Source: Mesoaciditoga sp. (GTDB taxonomy: Bacteria > Thermotogota > Thermotogae > Mesoaciditogales > Mesoaciditogaceae). Taken from it: a DNA stretch of 64,000 nucleotides. A model generated the notes under the pieces. The model was not told where the DNA came from. It did no database searches and saw only the letters and a program-made list of their open reading frames with translations. A program made the translations under genes and the position numbers. The stretch lies in contig WGFY01000071.1 of the NCBI GenBank assembly GCA_015491995.1, positions 1 to 64,000 on the forward strand, written 5' to 3'. This document shows positions 8,745 through 18,200 of the stretch, piece by piece (positions within the stretch are counted from its first letter, which is position 1; each line of letters starts with the position of its first letter).

Positions 8745-9305
8745 ATGAGAACAAAAAGTAGAACTATTTTGGGAATCGCCTCTCTGATATTTTTAACAGG
8801 GGCGATTGTTCTTTTCGCGCCTCTTAAAATCGTAGAAAATTCAAGAACTTCCACTGATACTCAAGCCATTCCATCTGTATTCTCTCTTTTAAATGTAAAC
8901 AAAGCATCTGCTAAGGACTTCGAGAAATTACCTGGCTTAGGACCGACAAAAGTCAAGGCCATAATGGAATACAGAAGAAAATACGGTCCTTTCAAAACAC
9001 CAACCGATTTTCTTAAAGTGAAAGGAATAGGAAAAGCAACTCTGAAAAAGCTTTCGAAATTTCTAACAGGTTTTTCAACTTCAGTATCATTGCACAACTC
9101 CTCTAATGGACTTGTTGACATTAACAGTGCCAATGCACAAGAGATCGCATCTCTTCCATTTATAGGACCTGTCAAGGCAAAATCCATAGTTGAGTATCGA
9201 AACTCTCATGGTCCCTTCAGAAGTGTTGAAGATCTTAAAAAGGTAAAAGGTATAGGAACTAAAACATTGGACAAGATCAGAAATTTAATTGCTGTTAAAA
9301 AGTAA
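8745..9305 (+). CDS. ComEA-like protein with two helix-hairpin-helix DNA-binding units
   Basis: A 186-aa protein with an N-terminal membrane anchor (about 8-28) and two tandem ComEA-type HhH2 units. The first holds LNVNKASAKDFEKLPGLG and VKGIGKATLKKL; the second holds VDINSANAQEIASLPFIG and VKGIGTKTLDKI. ComEA binds incoming DNA outside the membrane during natural transformation. Most ComEA proteins have one such unit, so the tandem copy is notable. No comEC lies nearby, so uptake function is inferred from the family only. Confidence 0.85.
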   Translation: MRTKSRTILGIASLIFLTGAIVLFAPLKIVENSRTSTDTQAIPSVFSLLNVNKASAKDFEKLPGLGPTKVKAIMEYRRKYGPFKTPTDFLKVKGIGKATLKKLSKFLTGFSTSVSLHNSSNGLVDINSANAQEIASLPFIGPVKAKSIVEYRNSHGPFRSVEDLKKVKGIGTKTLDKIRNLIAVKK

Positions 9306-9338
9306 AAATGGTATTATTATTTTTCAGGAGGTGATTTT

Positions 9339-9605
9339 TTGACTGATGAAGTTTTCATGGATGTCCTTTCTCAAGGAATATTTGTACTTCTCACAGTCAT
9401 AGCACCTGTTATGTTGCTGAGTCTTTTGATCGGATTGGCCATAAGTATTTTTCAAGCGGTTACGCAGATAAACGAGCAGACGCTTACGTTTGTCCCTAAA
9501 ATATTGGTGGTTTTTTTGACGTTGGCGATAACAGGTGGTTGGATGATGCAGAAGTTGGTGGACTACACTCAAATGCTTTTCACTCAGTACATCGCCATGA
9601 TTTAG
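9339..9605 (+). CDS. fliQ: Flagellar export protein FliQ
   Basis: An 88-aa, two-helix membrane protein of the flagellar type III export gate (FliPQR). FliQ-typical segments are LLSLLIGLAISIFQAVTQINEQTLTFVPK and a second helix VVFLTLAITGGWM. TTG at 9339 follows AGGAGGTGA at 9326. It opens the flagellar block; fliP is not present in this window. Confidence 0.95.
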   Translation: MTDEVFMDVLSQGIFVLLTVIAPVMLLSLLIGLAISIFQAVTQINEQTLTFVPKILVVFLTLAITGGWMMQKLVDYTQMLFTQYIAMI

Positions 9606-9609
9606 CAGT

Positions 9610-10383
9610 ATGAACGTTCAAAATTTTATTCAGACGAGTTTCTTGGTCTGGGTGATGATCTTGGCGCGTATTACAGGATTGTTTTCGTTTTCTCCTTTTT
9701 TAGGAGCGACTTTTATACCGACAACGATAAGAGTGCTGATAGTCGTGGTTTCGTCTTGGCTACTTATGCCTTATGCAGGGGTTAGCATTTCGCTCTCCAC
9801 GCCAATTGGTATAATCGTATGGATGACATTTTTGAATTTCACAGTTGGCATGGCCATAGGGCTTTTTGCAACGATATTTTTTGAAGCGGTTCAATTTGCT
9901 GGACGAATATATGGTTATCAAATCGGCTTTGCAGTGGCGAATGTTTTAAATCCTCAAACTCAAACCCAAGTCCCCATACTTGGACAGTTAACATACCTTA
10001 TAGCTGCATTTCTATTTGTTTCCATTGACGGTCCGGGTATTCTTATGATCGCCGTGGCGAATTCTTTGGAGAAAATACCTGTTAACACACTTATCATTGG
10101 AACGGGCTTTGTCCCTATTTTTTGGAAAGAAGTTGGAACCATCTTTTCTGTCGGCATTCAAATAGGGTTTCCCATAATAGCTTTCATGCTGACCGTCACC
10201 ATTGTACTTGGAGTTATGGCAAGAATAATGCCACAAATGAACGTTTTCATGGTCGGAATGCCATTAAATGTTTTTGTGGGTTTGATCATGTTTTCGCTTT
10301 TGATACCAATATGGTTTACAATTTTTGGAAATTCGATAAGCTCTCTTTCAAATAAGATAGCGATTTTGATAAGTGGAATGTAG
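9610..10383 (+). CDS. fliR: Flagellar export protein FliR
   Basis: A 257-aa integral membrane protein of the FliPQR export gate with about six hydrophobic segments. Family features include RITGLFSFSPFLG near the N-terminus, GYQIGFAVANVLNPQTQTQVP in the middle and MPQMNVFMVGMPLNVFVGL near the end. It starts 4 bp after fliQ. The flhB ribosome-binding site TAGGAG begins at its stop codon. Confidence 0.95.
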   Translation: MNVQNFIQTSFLVWVMILARITGLFSFSPFLGATFIPTTIRVLIVVVSSWLLMPYAGVSISLSTPIGIIVWMTFLNFTVGMAIGLFATIFFEAVQFAGRIYGYQIGFAVANVLNPQTQTQVPILGQLTYLIAAFLFVSIDGPGILMIAVANSLEKIPVNTLIIGTGFVPIFWKEVGTIFSVGIQIGFPIIAFMLTVTIVLGVMARIMPQMNVFMVGMPLNVFVGLIMFSLLIPIWFTIFGNSISSLSNKIAILISGM

Positions 10384-10390
10384 GAGAAAA

Positions 10391-11467
10391 ATGTGGATTG
10401 ATCTTTCGATCTTTGCCGATCCTGAAAAAACAGAAAAAGCCACACCAAAGCGCAGACAAAAAGCCAGAGAAGAGGGAAACGTTTCTCAATCTCCAGATCT
10501 GAATATGGCAGTTTCCCTTCTTGTGGTATCAAGCGTGGTCTATTTCACTTTTGGCTCTTTGTATTCAGGATTTTCGAAGATATTTTTGATCATGTCTTCA
10601 TCATTTTCAGGTGCTGCCTCAATGTCCATCTCTGAAGCCGGATATTATCTTGCATTTGCATTTTCCACAGCTTTGAGTTGGCTGATATTCGTCATGATCG
10701 CCGGTTTGATAGGTGCGATGTTGCCGTCTGTGCTTCAAACAAGATTCGTTTTCTCGATGAAAGCCCTCATTCCAGATTTGAAAAGGATCAATCCAATTGA
10801 GGGCATCAAGAAGATGTTCTCCTTTAGAACCATCTTTGAATTTTTGAAGTCCCTTCTAAAAGTTATCGTCATAGGCTATATTGGATATGTAACGATTGCG
10901 GGGGCATGGAAAAGTTACCTGATGATGTCACAACAATCCTTGGAAAATTCGTCTATTTTTTTGGGGAATTTTATATACCAGCTCCTTATGAAATTGGGAC
11001 TTGCGCTTTTGATCGTTGGAATACTGGATATTTATTACCAAAAATGGGAACATGAGAGATCTTTGAAAATGACCAAAAAAGAGGTAAAAGACGAGATGAA
11101 GGATTACGAAGGTAATCCTCAGATTAAAAACAAGCAGCGTCAAAAGATGATGCTCCTTGCTCGTAGCAGGATGATGCAAAATGTGAAAAATGCCAATGTG
11201 GTTGTCACCAATCCTACTCATTTGGCAGTAGCCATTGAATACGGAGAAAGCATGAATGCTCCCAAAATCGTTGCCAAAGGTGCTGGAGAAGTGGCTGAAA
11301 GAATAAAAAAAATTGCAAGAGAGTACAAGATACCAATCCTTAGAAATCCTCCGCTTGCAAGGGAACTTTTTAAGAACGTTGAAATAGGAGACGAAATTCC
11401 TTCAAGGCTTTACAAAATCATTGCGGAATTGCTTGTTACAGTGTACAAGATGAAAAGTGAAATATGA
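10391..11467 (+). CDS. flhB: Flagellar export switch protein FlhB
   Basis: Membrane protein of 358 aa that switches export from rod/hook to filament substrates. Four membrane segments precede a cytoplasmic domain containing the autocleavage motif NPTH at residues 274-277, followed by LAVAIEYG. The N-terminus KTEKATPKRRQKAREEGNVS is family-typical. ATG at 10391 follows TAGGAG at 10381; an in-frame GTG at 10373 inside fliR has no support. Confidence 0.96.
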   Translation: MWIDLSIFADPEKTEKATPKRRQKAREEGNVSQSPDLNMAVSLLVVSSVVYFTFGSLYSGFSKIFLIMSSSFSGAASMSISEAGYYLAFAFSTALSWLIFVMIAGLIGAMLPSVLQTRFVFSMKALIPDLKRINPIEGIKKMFSFRTIFEFLKSLLKVIVIGYIGYVTIAGAWKSYLMMSQQSLENSSIFLGNFIYQLLMKLGLALLIVGILDIYYQKWEHERSLKMTKKEVKDEMKDYEGNPQIKNKQRQKMMLLARSRMMQNVKNANVVVTNPTHLAVAIEYGESMNAPKIVAKGAGEVAERIKKIAREYKIPILRNPPLARELFKNVEIGDEIPSRLYKIIAELLVTVYKMKSEI

Positions 11468-11476
11468 GGTGCGTTG

Positions 11477-13540
11477 ATGTCAAAGTACAACGATATTTTT
11501 GTAGCTGTTGGTGTTCTGTTTATAATTTTGCTTTTGGTTTTACCCATTCCCGGATGGACTCTTGATCTACTTCAAATACTTGATATCACGATATCAATAC
11601 TTGTTTTGTTGACAACCATGTACCTCAAAAAAGCCATAGATATCTCTTCATTTCCAACCATAGTTCTTATATTAACCATATACAGGGTTGCGCTGAATGT
11701 GGCCTCAACGCGCCTTATTCTTTTAGAAGGCAAGAATTTCGATGGTCACGTAATACGCGCATTTGGAAACTTTGTGGTTGGTGGAAACTACGTGGTTGGT
11801 CTTGTCATCTTCTTCATCATAGTTGTCGTACAATTTGTCGTGATCACAAAAGGAGCCGAAAGAATAGCCGAGGTTGCGGCACGTTTCACGTTAGATGCCA
11901 TGCCAGGTAAACAGATGTCCATTGATGCGGATTACAATGCCGGAATAATCACGGAACAGGAAGCACGTTCGAGAAGGGACGAGGTAAGACGCGAAGCTGA
12001 TTTTTACGGTGCTATGGATGGATCTTCAAAATTCGTTAGAGGGGATGCGATATCGGGTATAATAATAGTATTTATAAATATAGTCGGTGGGCTTGTGATA
12101 GGTGTGATCATGCATCATATGAGTATTGGTAGTGCTGCACAGACTTATGTTCTTCTGACGGTAGGTGATGGATTGGTCACTCAAATTCCAGCTTTGCTTA
12201 TGTCCACATCGAGTGGGATAATAGTGTCACGAGCCGCATCTGCGCACTCCCTTGGTCAAGATATAGTTAAAGAGCTTTCCGGAGAACCACGAGCGTTGAC
12301 GATTACAGGAGTGACAATTTTGTTGTTGGGGATTTTCACACCGTTACCAACTTTGTCAATGATATTCATAGGCTTCACAACACTCATATGGGGTTATGTG
12401 GCATCTCGTGTAACATCCAAAGAAAAAACTGCTGGCGAAGCGGTGGCAAGTGGGCGAGACGGGTCTTCACAGATTGCAGGAGCGGCTCCAATGAACACAC
12501 CAGCTGATATGTCTGATATCATATCAACCGATACCGTCGAAGTGGAAATAGGATATGGTTTGATACCACTTGCTGACAAAAGCCAAGGTGGAGATCTTCT
12601 TGATAGAGTAACCATGGTTAGAAAGCAGATTGCATATGAACTTGGTCTTGTGATAAGTCCCATAAGAGTTCGTGACAGCGTGTTGCTGAAGCCAAATGAA
12701 TACATCATAAAGATAGTTGGCTCTGAAGTGGCACGATACGAGATTTTTCCAAATAGACTTCTTGCAATGAATCCTGGTGTAGTAGAAGAAAAGATGGAAG
12801 GAATTCCAACAAAAGAACCTGCATTTGGACTTGAAGCTTTTTGGATCACGGAAGAACAAAGAGAAAAAGCCAGAGGGCTAGGATATACTGTTGTAGATGC
12901 CCCAAGCGTTTTTGCCACGCATTTAACTGAGGTTTTGAGAAATCATTCATCGGAGCTTTTGGGAAGAAGAGAGATGGAGATGTTGATAGATGGGTTAAGG
13001 CAGAAAATTCCTTCCCTCGTTGACGAGTTAATTCCTGGTATAATGAAGGAACATATTGGGCGTAGAGTTTTGCAAAGGCTCTTGGAAGAGAAGATCTCGT
13101 TACGTAACCTTCCACTGATATTCGAATCTCTTATAGAGCATGGCGAAAAAACGTCGAGTATATCTGAACTTGTCAAAGAAGTAAGAATTTCTTTAAAGCG
13201 CCAAATCAGTGAATCCGCGAAATCAGAAGACGGTTACGTTCATGCTGTGGCGCTGTCTCAAAGCTTGGAAGAGAAGTTGAGCGAATCAACGATCGTTTCT
13301 GAGGACAGAAAGATATTCAGCATCAACCCGGATATGATGTCGAAGATCGTGGATTCCATAGCATCGTCGTTGAAGAAGATAATGGAAAAAGGAAATTATC
13401 CTGTGATCATGTGTTCAGCTTCTATAAGAGAGGCGATGGCGAGGTACGTTCTTAAAAATATACCTAAGATACAAGTGGTGGCTTACGAAGAGATGACCGA
13501 TGATGTTAAACTAAAGATAGAAGAAATCGTTAATGTGTAA
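11477..13540 (+). CDS. flhA: Flagellar export protein FlhA
   Basis: A 687-aa export-gate protein. About eight N-terminal membrane segments contain the conserved PTIVLILTIYRVALNVASTR and the cytoplasmic-loop signature GAMDGSSKFVRGDAI. The large C-terminal domain (from about 330) docks chaperone-substrate complexes and forms the nonameric ring. ATG at 11477, behind TGAGGTG, is preferred to TTG at 11474. The spacing to flhB is under 10 bp. Confidence 0.96.
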   Translation: MSKYNDIFVAVGVLFIILLLVLPIPGWTLDLLQILDITISILVLLTTMYLKKAIDISSFPTIVLILTIYRVALNVASTRLILLEGKNFDGHVIRAFGNFVVGGNYVVGLVIFFIIVVVQFVVITKGAERIAEVAARFTLDAMPGKQMSIDADYNAGIITEQEARSRRDEVRREADFYGAMDGSSKFVRGDAISGIIIVFINIVGGLVIGVIMHHMSIGSAAQTYVLLTVGDGLVTQIPALLMSTSSGIIVSRAASAHSLGQDIVKELSGEPRALTITGVTILLLGIFTPLPTLSMIFIGFTTLIWGYVASRVTSKEKTAGEAVASGRDGSSQIAGAAPMNTPADMSDIISTDTVEVEIGYGLIPLADKSQGGDLLDRVTMVRKQIAYELGLVISPIRVRDSVLLKPNEYIIKIVGSEVARYEIFPNRLLAMNPGVVEEKMEGIPTKEPAFGLEAFWITEEQREKARGLGYTVVDAPSVFATHLTEVLRNHSSELLGRREMEMLIDGLRQKIPSLVDELIPGIMKEHIGRRVLQRLLEEKISLRNLPLIFESLIEHGEKTSSISELVKEVRISLKRQISESAKSEDGYVHAVALSQSLEEKLSESTIVSEDRKIFSINPDMMSKIVDSIASSLKKIMEKGNYPVIMCSASIREAMARYVLKNIPKIQVVAYEEMTDDVKLKIEEIVNV

Positions 13541-13551
13541 AGGTGGAGCAC

Positions 13552-14646
13552 ATGAAATTAGAAAAGATTCTTGCCGCTAATATGGCAGAAGCGATGATAA
13601 AAGTGAAAAACGAGCTTGGAAGTGATGCTATAATTCTACAAACTCGACGCGTAAAACGAGGGGGGTTCCTTGGCATAGGAGCTAAGATATATGTTGAAGT
13701 TACTGCCATGCAAGAAGATGTTAAGAAGCCGTCCGTATCTTTGCAAAGAGAACAGCCTATAGGACAAGAATCCACTTCACAATTGAAAATGGAATTGGAA
13801 GATATAAAACACACGTTAAAATCGGTCAATGACAAACTCTTATCCGTTCACACGAGTGGAAGATTTCCAGAACCATTTGAAGGCATTCATTCCAAGCTTA
13901 TAAATTCTGGGCTCTACCAATCTGAAGCTGCTTCAATTGTAGAAGGGGTGGCACAGAACATGACACCAATTGAAGCAAGAGACAAGACAAGACTTTCTAA
14001 AGCTCTAAAGGTGCGTTTTGACGATATGGTTAAAACCGAAAGGGTGATATTCAGCGCTTCGCAGAAGGCGATTGTTGTTGGACCAACAGGTGTTGGAAAA
14101 ACGACAACTCTTGCCAAAATAGCCGCCATGATGAAGATGAAAGAGAAGATCCCGTTGACAATTGTAACTTTAGATACTTACAGAATAGCCGCGGCCCAGC
14201 AACTTAAAACTTACGCCGATATCATGCATATACCCTTTAAAGTCGTTTACACCCCACAAGAAGCCGAAGAGATTTCTTCCAGCGTGAAGGACAATTTGAT
14301 CATAGTCGATACGGCTGGAAGAAGCCAAAAGAACGAATTGAAGATCACGGAGACTTTTTCGTACGTTCGTAGCATAAAACCGAATTTGATTTTTTTGGTG
14401 ATCGATGCAACGAAAAAAAGATCGGATGTCGAAGATGTAATAGAACATTTTTCTCTGATGAGTCCAACGCACGTGATACTAACAAAGTTAGATGAAACCT
14501 CTTCTTTAGTTGGGATCTTAGAAGCTTTGAAAAATTCGGGCTTGCCTTTAAGCTTTGTGACAAACGGTCAAAATGTGCCAGAAGACATAATGTACGCTGA
14601 TGAAGTGAACATACCTTCTCTACTCGTTCAGGAGGTACTTAAATGA
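13552..14646 (+). CDS. flhF: Flagellar SRP-like GTPase FlhF
   Basis: SRP-family GTPase that helps place the flagellum. The N-terminal B domain (KLEKILAANMAEAMIKVKNELG) is followed by a variable linker and the NG domain with GPTGVGKTTTLAKIA, DTAGRSQKN and TKLDETSS. It is 364 aa from ATG 13552. AGGTGGAG is close to this ATG (3-4 nt), so GTG at 13543 remains possible. The 3' end overlaps flhG by 4 bp; FlhF and FlhG act as a pair. Confidence 0.95.
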   Translation: MKLEKILAANMAEAMIKVKNELGSDAIILQTRRVKRGGFLGIGAKIYVEVTAMQEDVKKPSVSLQREQPIGQESTSQLKMELEDIKHTLKSVNDKLLSVHTSGRFPEPFEGIHSKLINSGLYQSEAASIVEGVAQNMTPIEARDKTRLSKALKVRFDDMVKTERVIFSASQKAIVVGPTGVGKTTTLAKIAAMMKMKEKIPLTIVTLDTYRIAAAQQLKTYADIMHIPFKVVYTPQEAEEISSSVKDNLIIVDTAGRSQKNELKITETFSYVRSIKPNLIFLVIDATKKRSDVEDVIEHFSLMSPTHVILTKLDETSSLVGILEALKNSGLPLSFVTNGQNVPEDIMYADEVNIPSLLVQEVLK

Positions 14647-15491
14647 TTCGTGATCAGGCCACGACGCTGAGAAACGAATTGGGAACAGCCCGCTTTGTCG
14701 TTATCGCGTCCGGCAAAGGCGGCGTGGGAAAATCCATTGTAACTTTAAACACGGCCGTTTCACTTGTAAACAGCGGAAAGAAAGTGCTGGTAATAGACAT
14801 GGACGTGGGCTTTGCAAATTTGGACGTGTTGGCTGGGATAAACGTTAAACATAGCCTCAAAGATTTTTTCAACGGCTTTGCACTTGAGGACGTGTTAGAA
14901 AGGACCAAGTACGGCTTTTGGCTTTTAAGCGGCGGAAACGATGCAAACGATATATACGCTTTTCAAATGGGGGAAAAGGAGAGATTTTTTTCTGAATTTC
15001 AAATTCTTGGAAGCGAGATGGACTACATACTGATAGATATGGGAGCAGGGTATTCAAAAGAAATGGATAGCGCTTACACCATTGCGGATGATTTCGTGTT
15101 GGTTTTAACGCCAGAGCCAACGGCAATTATGGACGGTTACACCTTTTTGAAGATCTTGTCCATAAAAGGGCTTGAAAGTAGGCTGTTTTTGATGGTTAAC
15201 ATGGCTAACGATCTATCAGAGGGGCGCTTGCTTGGAAAAAGGTTTCAAGAAATAACGTCAAAATTCACATCACTCCAATTCGAGAAATCGTATTCAATGC
15301 TCATCGATCCAAGGGTAAAACGTTCTGTTAGAGAGCAAAAGCCATTTGTGCTGTCTTACAAGCATATACAGCCAACTTTTGGGATCATGGGGATAACATC
15401 TGCCATCATGGGCGAAGACGTGGAAGTTGAAAACTCTCGGAAATCTGCGTTCACAGATAAGATAAAAAAATTTTTCAAATGGGGGAGATAA
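14643..15491 (+). CDS. flhG: MinD-like ATPase FlhG
   Basis: A 282-aa deviant-Walker P-loop ATPase that controls flagellar number with FlhF. Visible are SGKGGVGKSIVTLNTA (Walker A with signature Lys), VLVIDMDVGFANLDVL (A') and LIDMGAGYSKEM (Walker B). A DQ-like N-terminal motif (IRDQATTLRNE) fits the FlhF-activating segment of FlhG. The ATG overlaps the flhF stop. A C-terminal basic helix could bind membrane. Confidence 0.93.
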   Translation: MIRDQATTLRNELGTARFVVIASGKGGVGKSIVTLNTAVSLVNSGKKVLVIDMDVGFANLDVLAGINVKHSLKDFFNGFALEDVLERTKYGFWLLSGGNDANDIYAFQMGEKERFFSEFQILGSEMDYILIDMGAGYSKEMDSAYTIADDFVLVLTPEPTAIMDGYTFLKILSIKGLESRLFLMVNMANDLSEGRLLGKRFQEITSKFTSLQFEKSYSMLIDPRVKRSVREQKPFVLSYKHIQPTFGIMGITSAIMGEDVEVENSRKSAFTDKIKKFFKWGR

Positions 15492-15494
15492 GAG

Positions 15495-16169
15495 TTGGCT
15501 TACTTCCTCGAAGAAGTAGATATTAGTCGAATAAAGCCTGGTTTGCCTTTAAGAATAGAGGTCAGTTCAACGATAGGATTCAGCGGTGGAATTTTCAAAT
15601 CAAATGTGGAGGACGTCAAGAATGGAATCGTAGAGGCGTCTATGCCTTCTCTAAGTGGAAGGCTTGTACCCTTTCCAGCCGGAATGATCGTGAGACTTTC
15701 AGCTGTGGATAAGATGTCCTTGTACGTTTTTTATGGAGTTGTCATTGAAAACGAAGAAGAAGATGGTATCCCAGTAACGTTCTTTAAGATTAGAGGAAAG
15801 ATCAGAAGGGTACAAAGAAGGCGTTTCCTCCGTATAAAATTCGTTTCTAATGGAATGCTAGAAATGTCAGAAACGGGTGAAAAAAGCCCTTTTACGAGTT
15901 TGGATATCAGTGCAGGTGGGATGAAAATAGTTACCGAAGCTCGCTTGAATTCTGACATGATCGTTCGCATCAATTTTGAATTTGAAGAGGGGCTTGAGTT
16001 TAAAAATCAAGAAGCCAAAGTTGTGAGGGAGATCAAAGAAATTGAAAATGAGAAAGATCTCTTATCCTACGGACTTTCATTTTTTGGCGTGCCCCTGTCC
16101 ATGCAAGATAAGATAATGAGATTCATTTTTAAATTGGAGTTGAAGTCGAGAGGAGGAAATAGAGATTGA
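15495..16169 (+). CDS. PilZ-domain flagellar brake protein (YcgR family)
   Basis: A 224-aa protein with an N-terminal YcgR-like barrel (about 1-105) and a PilZ domain. The cyclic-di-GMP signature is complete: RRVQRRRFLR supplies the RxxxR motif and LDISAGGMK supplies D/NxSxxG. Binding of c-di-GMP would be expected to modulate motor or export function. TTG start at 15495, 3 bp after flhG; the stop overlaps cheC. No GGDEF or EAL gene lies in this window. Confidence 0.9.
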   Translation: MAYFLEEVDISRIKPGLPLRIEVSSTIGFSGGIFKSNVEDVKNGIVEASMPSLSGRLVPFPAGMIVRLSAVDKMSLYVFYGVVIENEEEDGIPVTFFKIRGKIRRVQRRRFLRIKFVSNGMLEMSETGEKSPFTSLDISAGGMKIVTEARLNSDMIVRINFEFEEGLEFKNQEAKVVREIKEIENEKDLLSYGLSFFGVPLSMQDKIMRFIFKLELKSRGGNRD

Positions 16170-16783
16170 AATGGAAAGACCGGTTAAACGATATGCAGCT
16201 TGATGTTCTAAAAGAAATGGGGAATATAGGAGCTGGAAATGCCGCGACGGCTCTCTCGAACATGATAGAAAAGAATGTGGATATAGAAGTTCCCAAAGTC
16301 AGGATTGTCGATCTTTCAGAACTTTACAAAGTTCTCAAATCTCCTGAAGAGATAACTGCCGCAACGGTGGTTGCGGTAAAGGGTGAAGCCCCAGGAAAGA
16401 TGCTGATGCTTTTTGAATCCAAATCGGCAAAAAAGTTAATTTCATTTTTGATAGGTCAAGAGCCAGAAGATCTAACGAAATTGGACGAGATGCAATCATC
16501 TGTTCTCATGGAAATTGGAAACATCATGTGTTCATCTTACATAATAGCCCTTTCGAACCTTACGTCTCTTTTTTTGGAGAGCGGTGTTCCAACGTTGGCT
16601 GTCGATATGATAGGTGCTATTATATCCGAAACTTCGATCTTGGCTGCTGAGGATTACGATGACGTGATAATGGTAGAAAATCTTTTAAAGATTCGCGATG
16701 GGGGAAACGTAAATGGGTTTATGATGATGTTTCCAGAATCTCAAAGCCTTGGAAAGATGTTCTCAAAATTTGGAATTCAATGA
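16166..16783 (+). CDS. cheC: CheY-P phosphatase CheC
   Basis: A 205-aa CheC with two phosphatase motifs, KEMGNIGAGNAATALSN near the N-terminus and MEIGNIMCSSYIIALSN in the middle; both keep the Glu and Asn used in CheY-P hydrolysis. CheC also binds and stimulates from, or is stimulated by, CheD. TTG start overlaps the preceding gene by 4 bp. Neither cheY nor cheA lies in the window. Confidence 0.95.
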   Translation: MKWKDRLNDMQLDVLKEMGNIGAGNAATALSNMIEKNVDIEVPKVRIVDLSELYKVLKSPEEITAATVVAVKGEAPGKMLMLFESKSAKKLISFLIGQEPEDLTKLDEMQSSVLMEIGNIMCSSYIIALSNLTSLFLESGVPTLAVDMIGAIISETSILAAEDYDDVIMVENLLKIRDGGNVNGFMMMFPESQSLGKMFSKFGIQ

Positions 16784-16793
16784 GGCCACCGTA

Positions 16794-17273
16794 ATGGGAA
16801 CTAAGATCATAATAGGCATAGGAGAGTATGCGGTTGTTTCCAATCCAACTGTTTTGGTTACTTTAGGATTGGGATCTTGCGTAGGTGTTTGCCTTAGAGA
16901 CAAACGCACTAAAATTGGTGGAATGATCCATGTGATGCTGCCAGAAGCGAAAAATAATTCAGGAAAATTAAGTAAGTACGCGATCCCAGGTGTGAAGATC
17001 ATGGTGGATGAGATCGTAAAAAAAGGTGGAAATTTACGTGATTTGGAGGCAAAAATTGCGGGCGGAGCTTCGATGTTTCAAACGAAGGGATTCAATATAG
17101 GAAAAAGAAATGTCGAGAAGATAAAAGAGATCCTTGTATCCCTTAGAATACCGCTGCTTGCTGAAGATACTGGGAAAAATCGTGCGAGAAGCATAGAATT
17201 CCACCTAGAAACAGGTGAACTCTTCATTAAAAAGGTTGGTGGGAAAGAAAAGATTGAGCTTTCCAAAATATAA
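16794..17273 (+). CDS. cheD: Chemoreceptor glutamine deamidase CheD
   Basis: A 159-aa CheD that deamidates glutamines of chemoreceptors and partners CheC. Catalytic motifs are TLGLGSCVGVCL (Cys), GGMIHVMLP (His) and a downstream KIAGGASMF. ATG at 16794 follows GAGG at 16782, which overlaps the cheC stop; the frame also runs back into cheC from 16749 but that part does not match the family. Confidence 0.95.
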   Translation: MGTKIIIGIGEYAVVSNPTVLVTLGLGSCVGVCLRDKRTKIGGMIHVMLPEAKNNSGKLSKYAIPGVKIMVDEIVKKGGNLRDLEAKIAGGASMFQTKGFNIGKRNVEKIKEILVSLRIPLLAEDTGKNRARSIEFHLETGELFIKKVGGKEKIELSKI

Positions 17274-17484
17274 ATTGTGGTTTTATGTTTTTTTAACATT
17301 TGCCATTTTCTTTTTACTTCTTAATCTTGCTGGTGGAAGAACTTTCGTGGAAGCTGTTGTAAGATCGATGATATCATCTGTTGTAGTTGAAGTGTTGGTT
17401 TATTTGGTGTACGCTGTTATTTTCAAAGAAAAAAATGGGAAACTTAAAGGAAGTTTTTTTGATAAAAAGGATTCAGACAAATGA
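17254..17484 (+). CDS. Small two-helix membrane protein
   Basis: About 76 aa from TTG 17254, overlapping the end of cheD by 20 bp; a longer version from GTG 17215 is possible. Two hydrophobic segments are visible, LWFYVFLTFAIFFLLLNLAG and SSVVVEVLVYLVYAVIF, with a basic, hydrophilic tail ending in KKDSDK. I do not recognise the family. The position between cheD and fliA suggests a motility-linked role, by context only. Confidence 0.55.
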   Translation: MSFPKYKLWFYVFLTFAIFFLLLNLAGGRTFVEAVVRSMISSVVVEVLVYLVYAVIFKEKNGKLKGSFFDKKDSDK

Positions 17485-17515
17485 AGTGGGGTGATGATTT
17501 CTGCTAAGAGGATAT

Positions 17516-18199
17516 GTGGACAAAGAATGGGCGGTAAAGGAGTTCACCCCGTTAATTCGAAAATTTGCATATGATCTCGCAAAATCTCTTCCTCCTTCCG
17601 TTGAAGTGGATGACCTTGTCCAAGAAGGTGTGGTTGGACTGCTGGGGGCAATAGAGCGTTTCGATCCTTCAAGACATGTGAAACTTTCCACTTATGTTGT
17701 GACGCGAATAAAGGGAGCCATGTTGGATTACTTAAGAAGCATAGATTGGGTGCCAAGAACTTTAAGAAAAAAATTAAAGGCGATCGAGCGTGCCAGAATG
17801 AAATTCATAAGAGAAGATCCAAACGTAGTCACGGTCAAAATCGCTGAAGAATTAGGTATAAATGTAAAAGAAGTTGAAATAGTAGAGCGTGAGATACTTC
17901 GAAATCAGATACTCTCTTTGGATAAATACCTTCTTTCTAATGAAGAAATAGGGGACTTAATCCCTTCTAAAGATCGTACTCCAGAGGAATTATACGAAGA
18001 TGAAGAGATGATTTTAAAACTTAAAGAGGCAATCGACAGTCTAACGAATAGAGAAAGGTTGTTGCTATCGTTGTATTATGATGAGGATCTAACTTTTAAG
18101 GAGATAGCTCAAGTTTTGGGTATAAGTGAATCTAGAGTTTGCCAGATTCATTCGGTTGCGCTTTCAAAAATAAGGGGTGAGTTGAAAGGGATGAATTGA
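17516..18199 (+). CDS. fliA: Flagellar RNA polymerase sigma factor FliA (sigma-28)
   Basis: A 227-aa sigma-70-family factor without region 1. Region 2 is VEVDDLVQEGVVGLLGAIERFDPSRHVKLSTYV and region 4 is LTFKEIAQVLGISESRVCQIHSVALSKIR, both typical of sigma-28, which transcribes late flagellar genes. GTG at 17516 has only AGAGGA 3 nt upstream. An in-frame CTG at 17501 lies 7 nt after GGGGTG and would add five residues, so the true start may be CTG. No flgM is seen in the window. Confidence 0.94.
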   Translation: MDKEWAVKEFTPLIRKFAYDLAKSLPPSVEVDDLVQEGVVGLLGAIERFDPSRHVKLSTYVVTRIKGAMLDYLRSIDWVPRTLRKKLKAIERARMKFIREDPNVVTVKIAEELGINVKEVEIVEREILRNQILSLDKYLLSNEEIGDLIPSKDRTPEELYEDEEMILKLKEAIDSLTNRERLLLSLYYDEDLTFKEIAQVLGISESRVCQIHSVALSKIRGELKGMN

Positions 18200-18200
18200 T

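Noticed and set aside
12394-12918. A 174-codon open frame opposite flhA
   Set aside because: Biased composition and full overlap with a conserved gene; it is a shadow of flhA codons.
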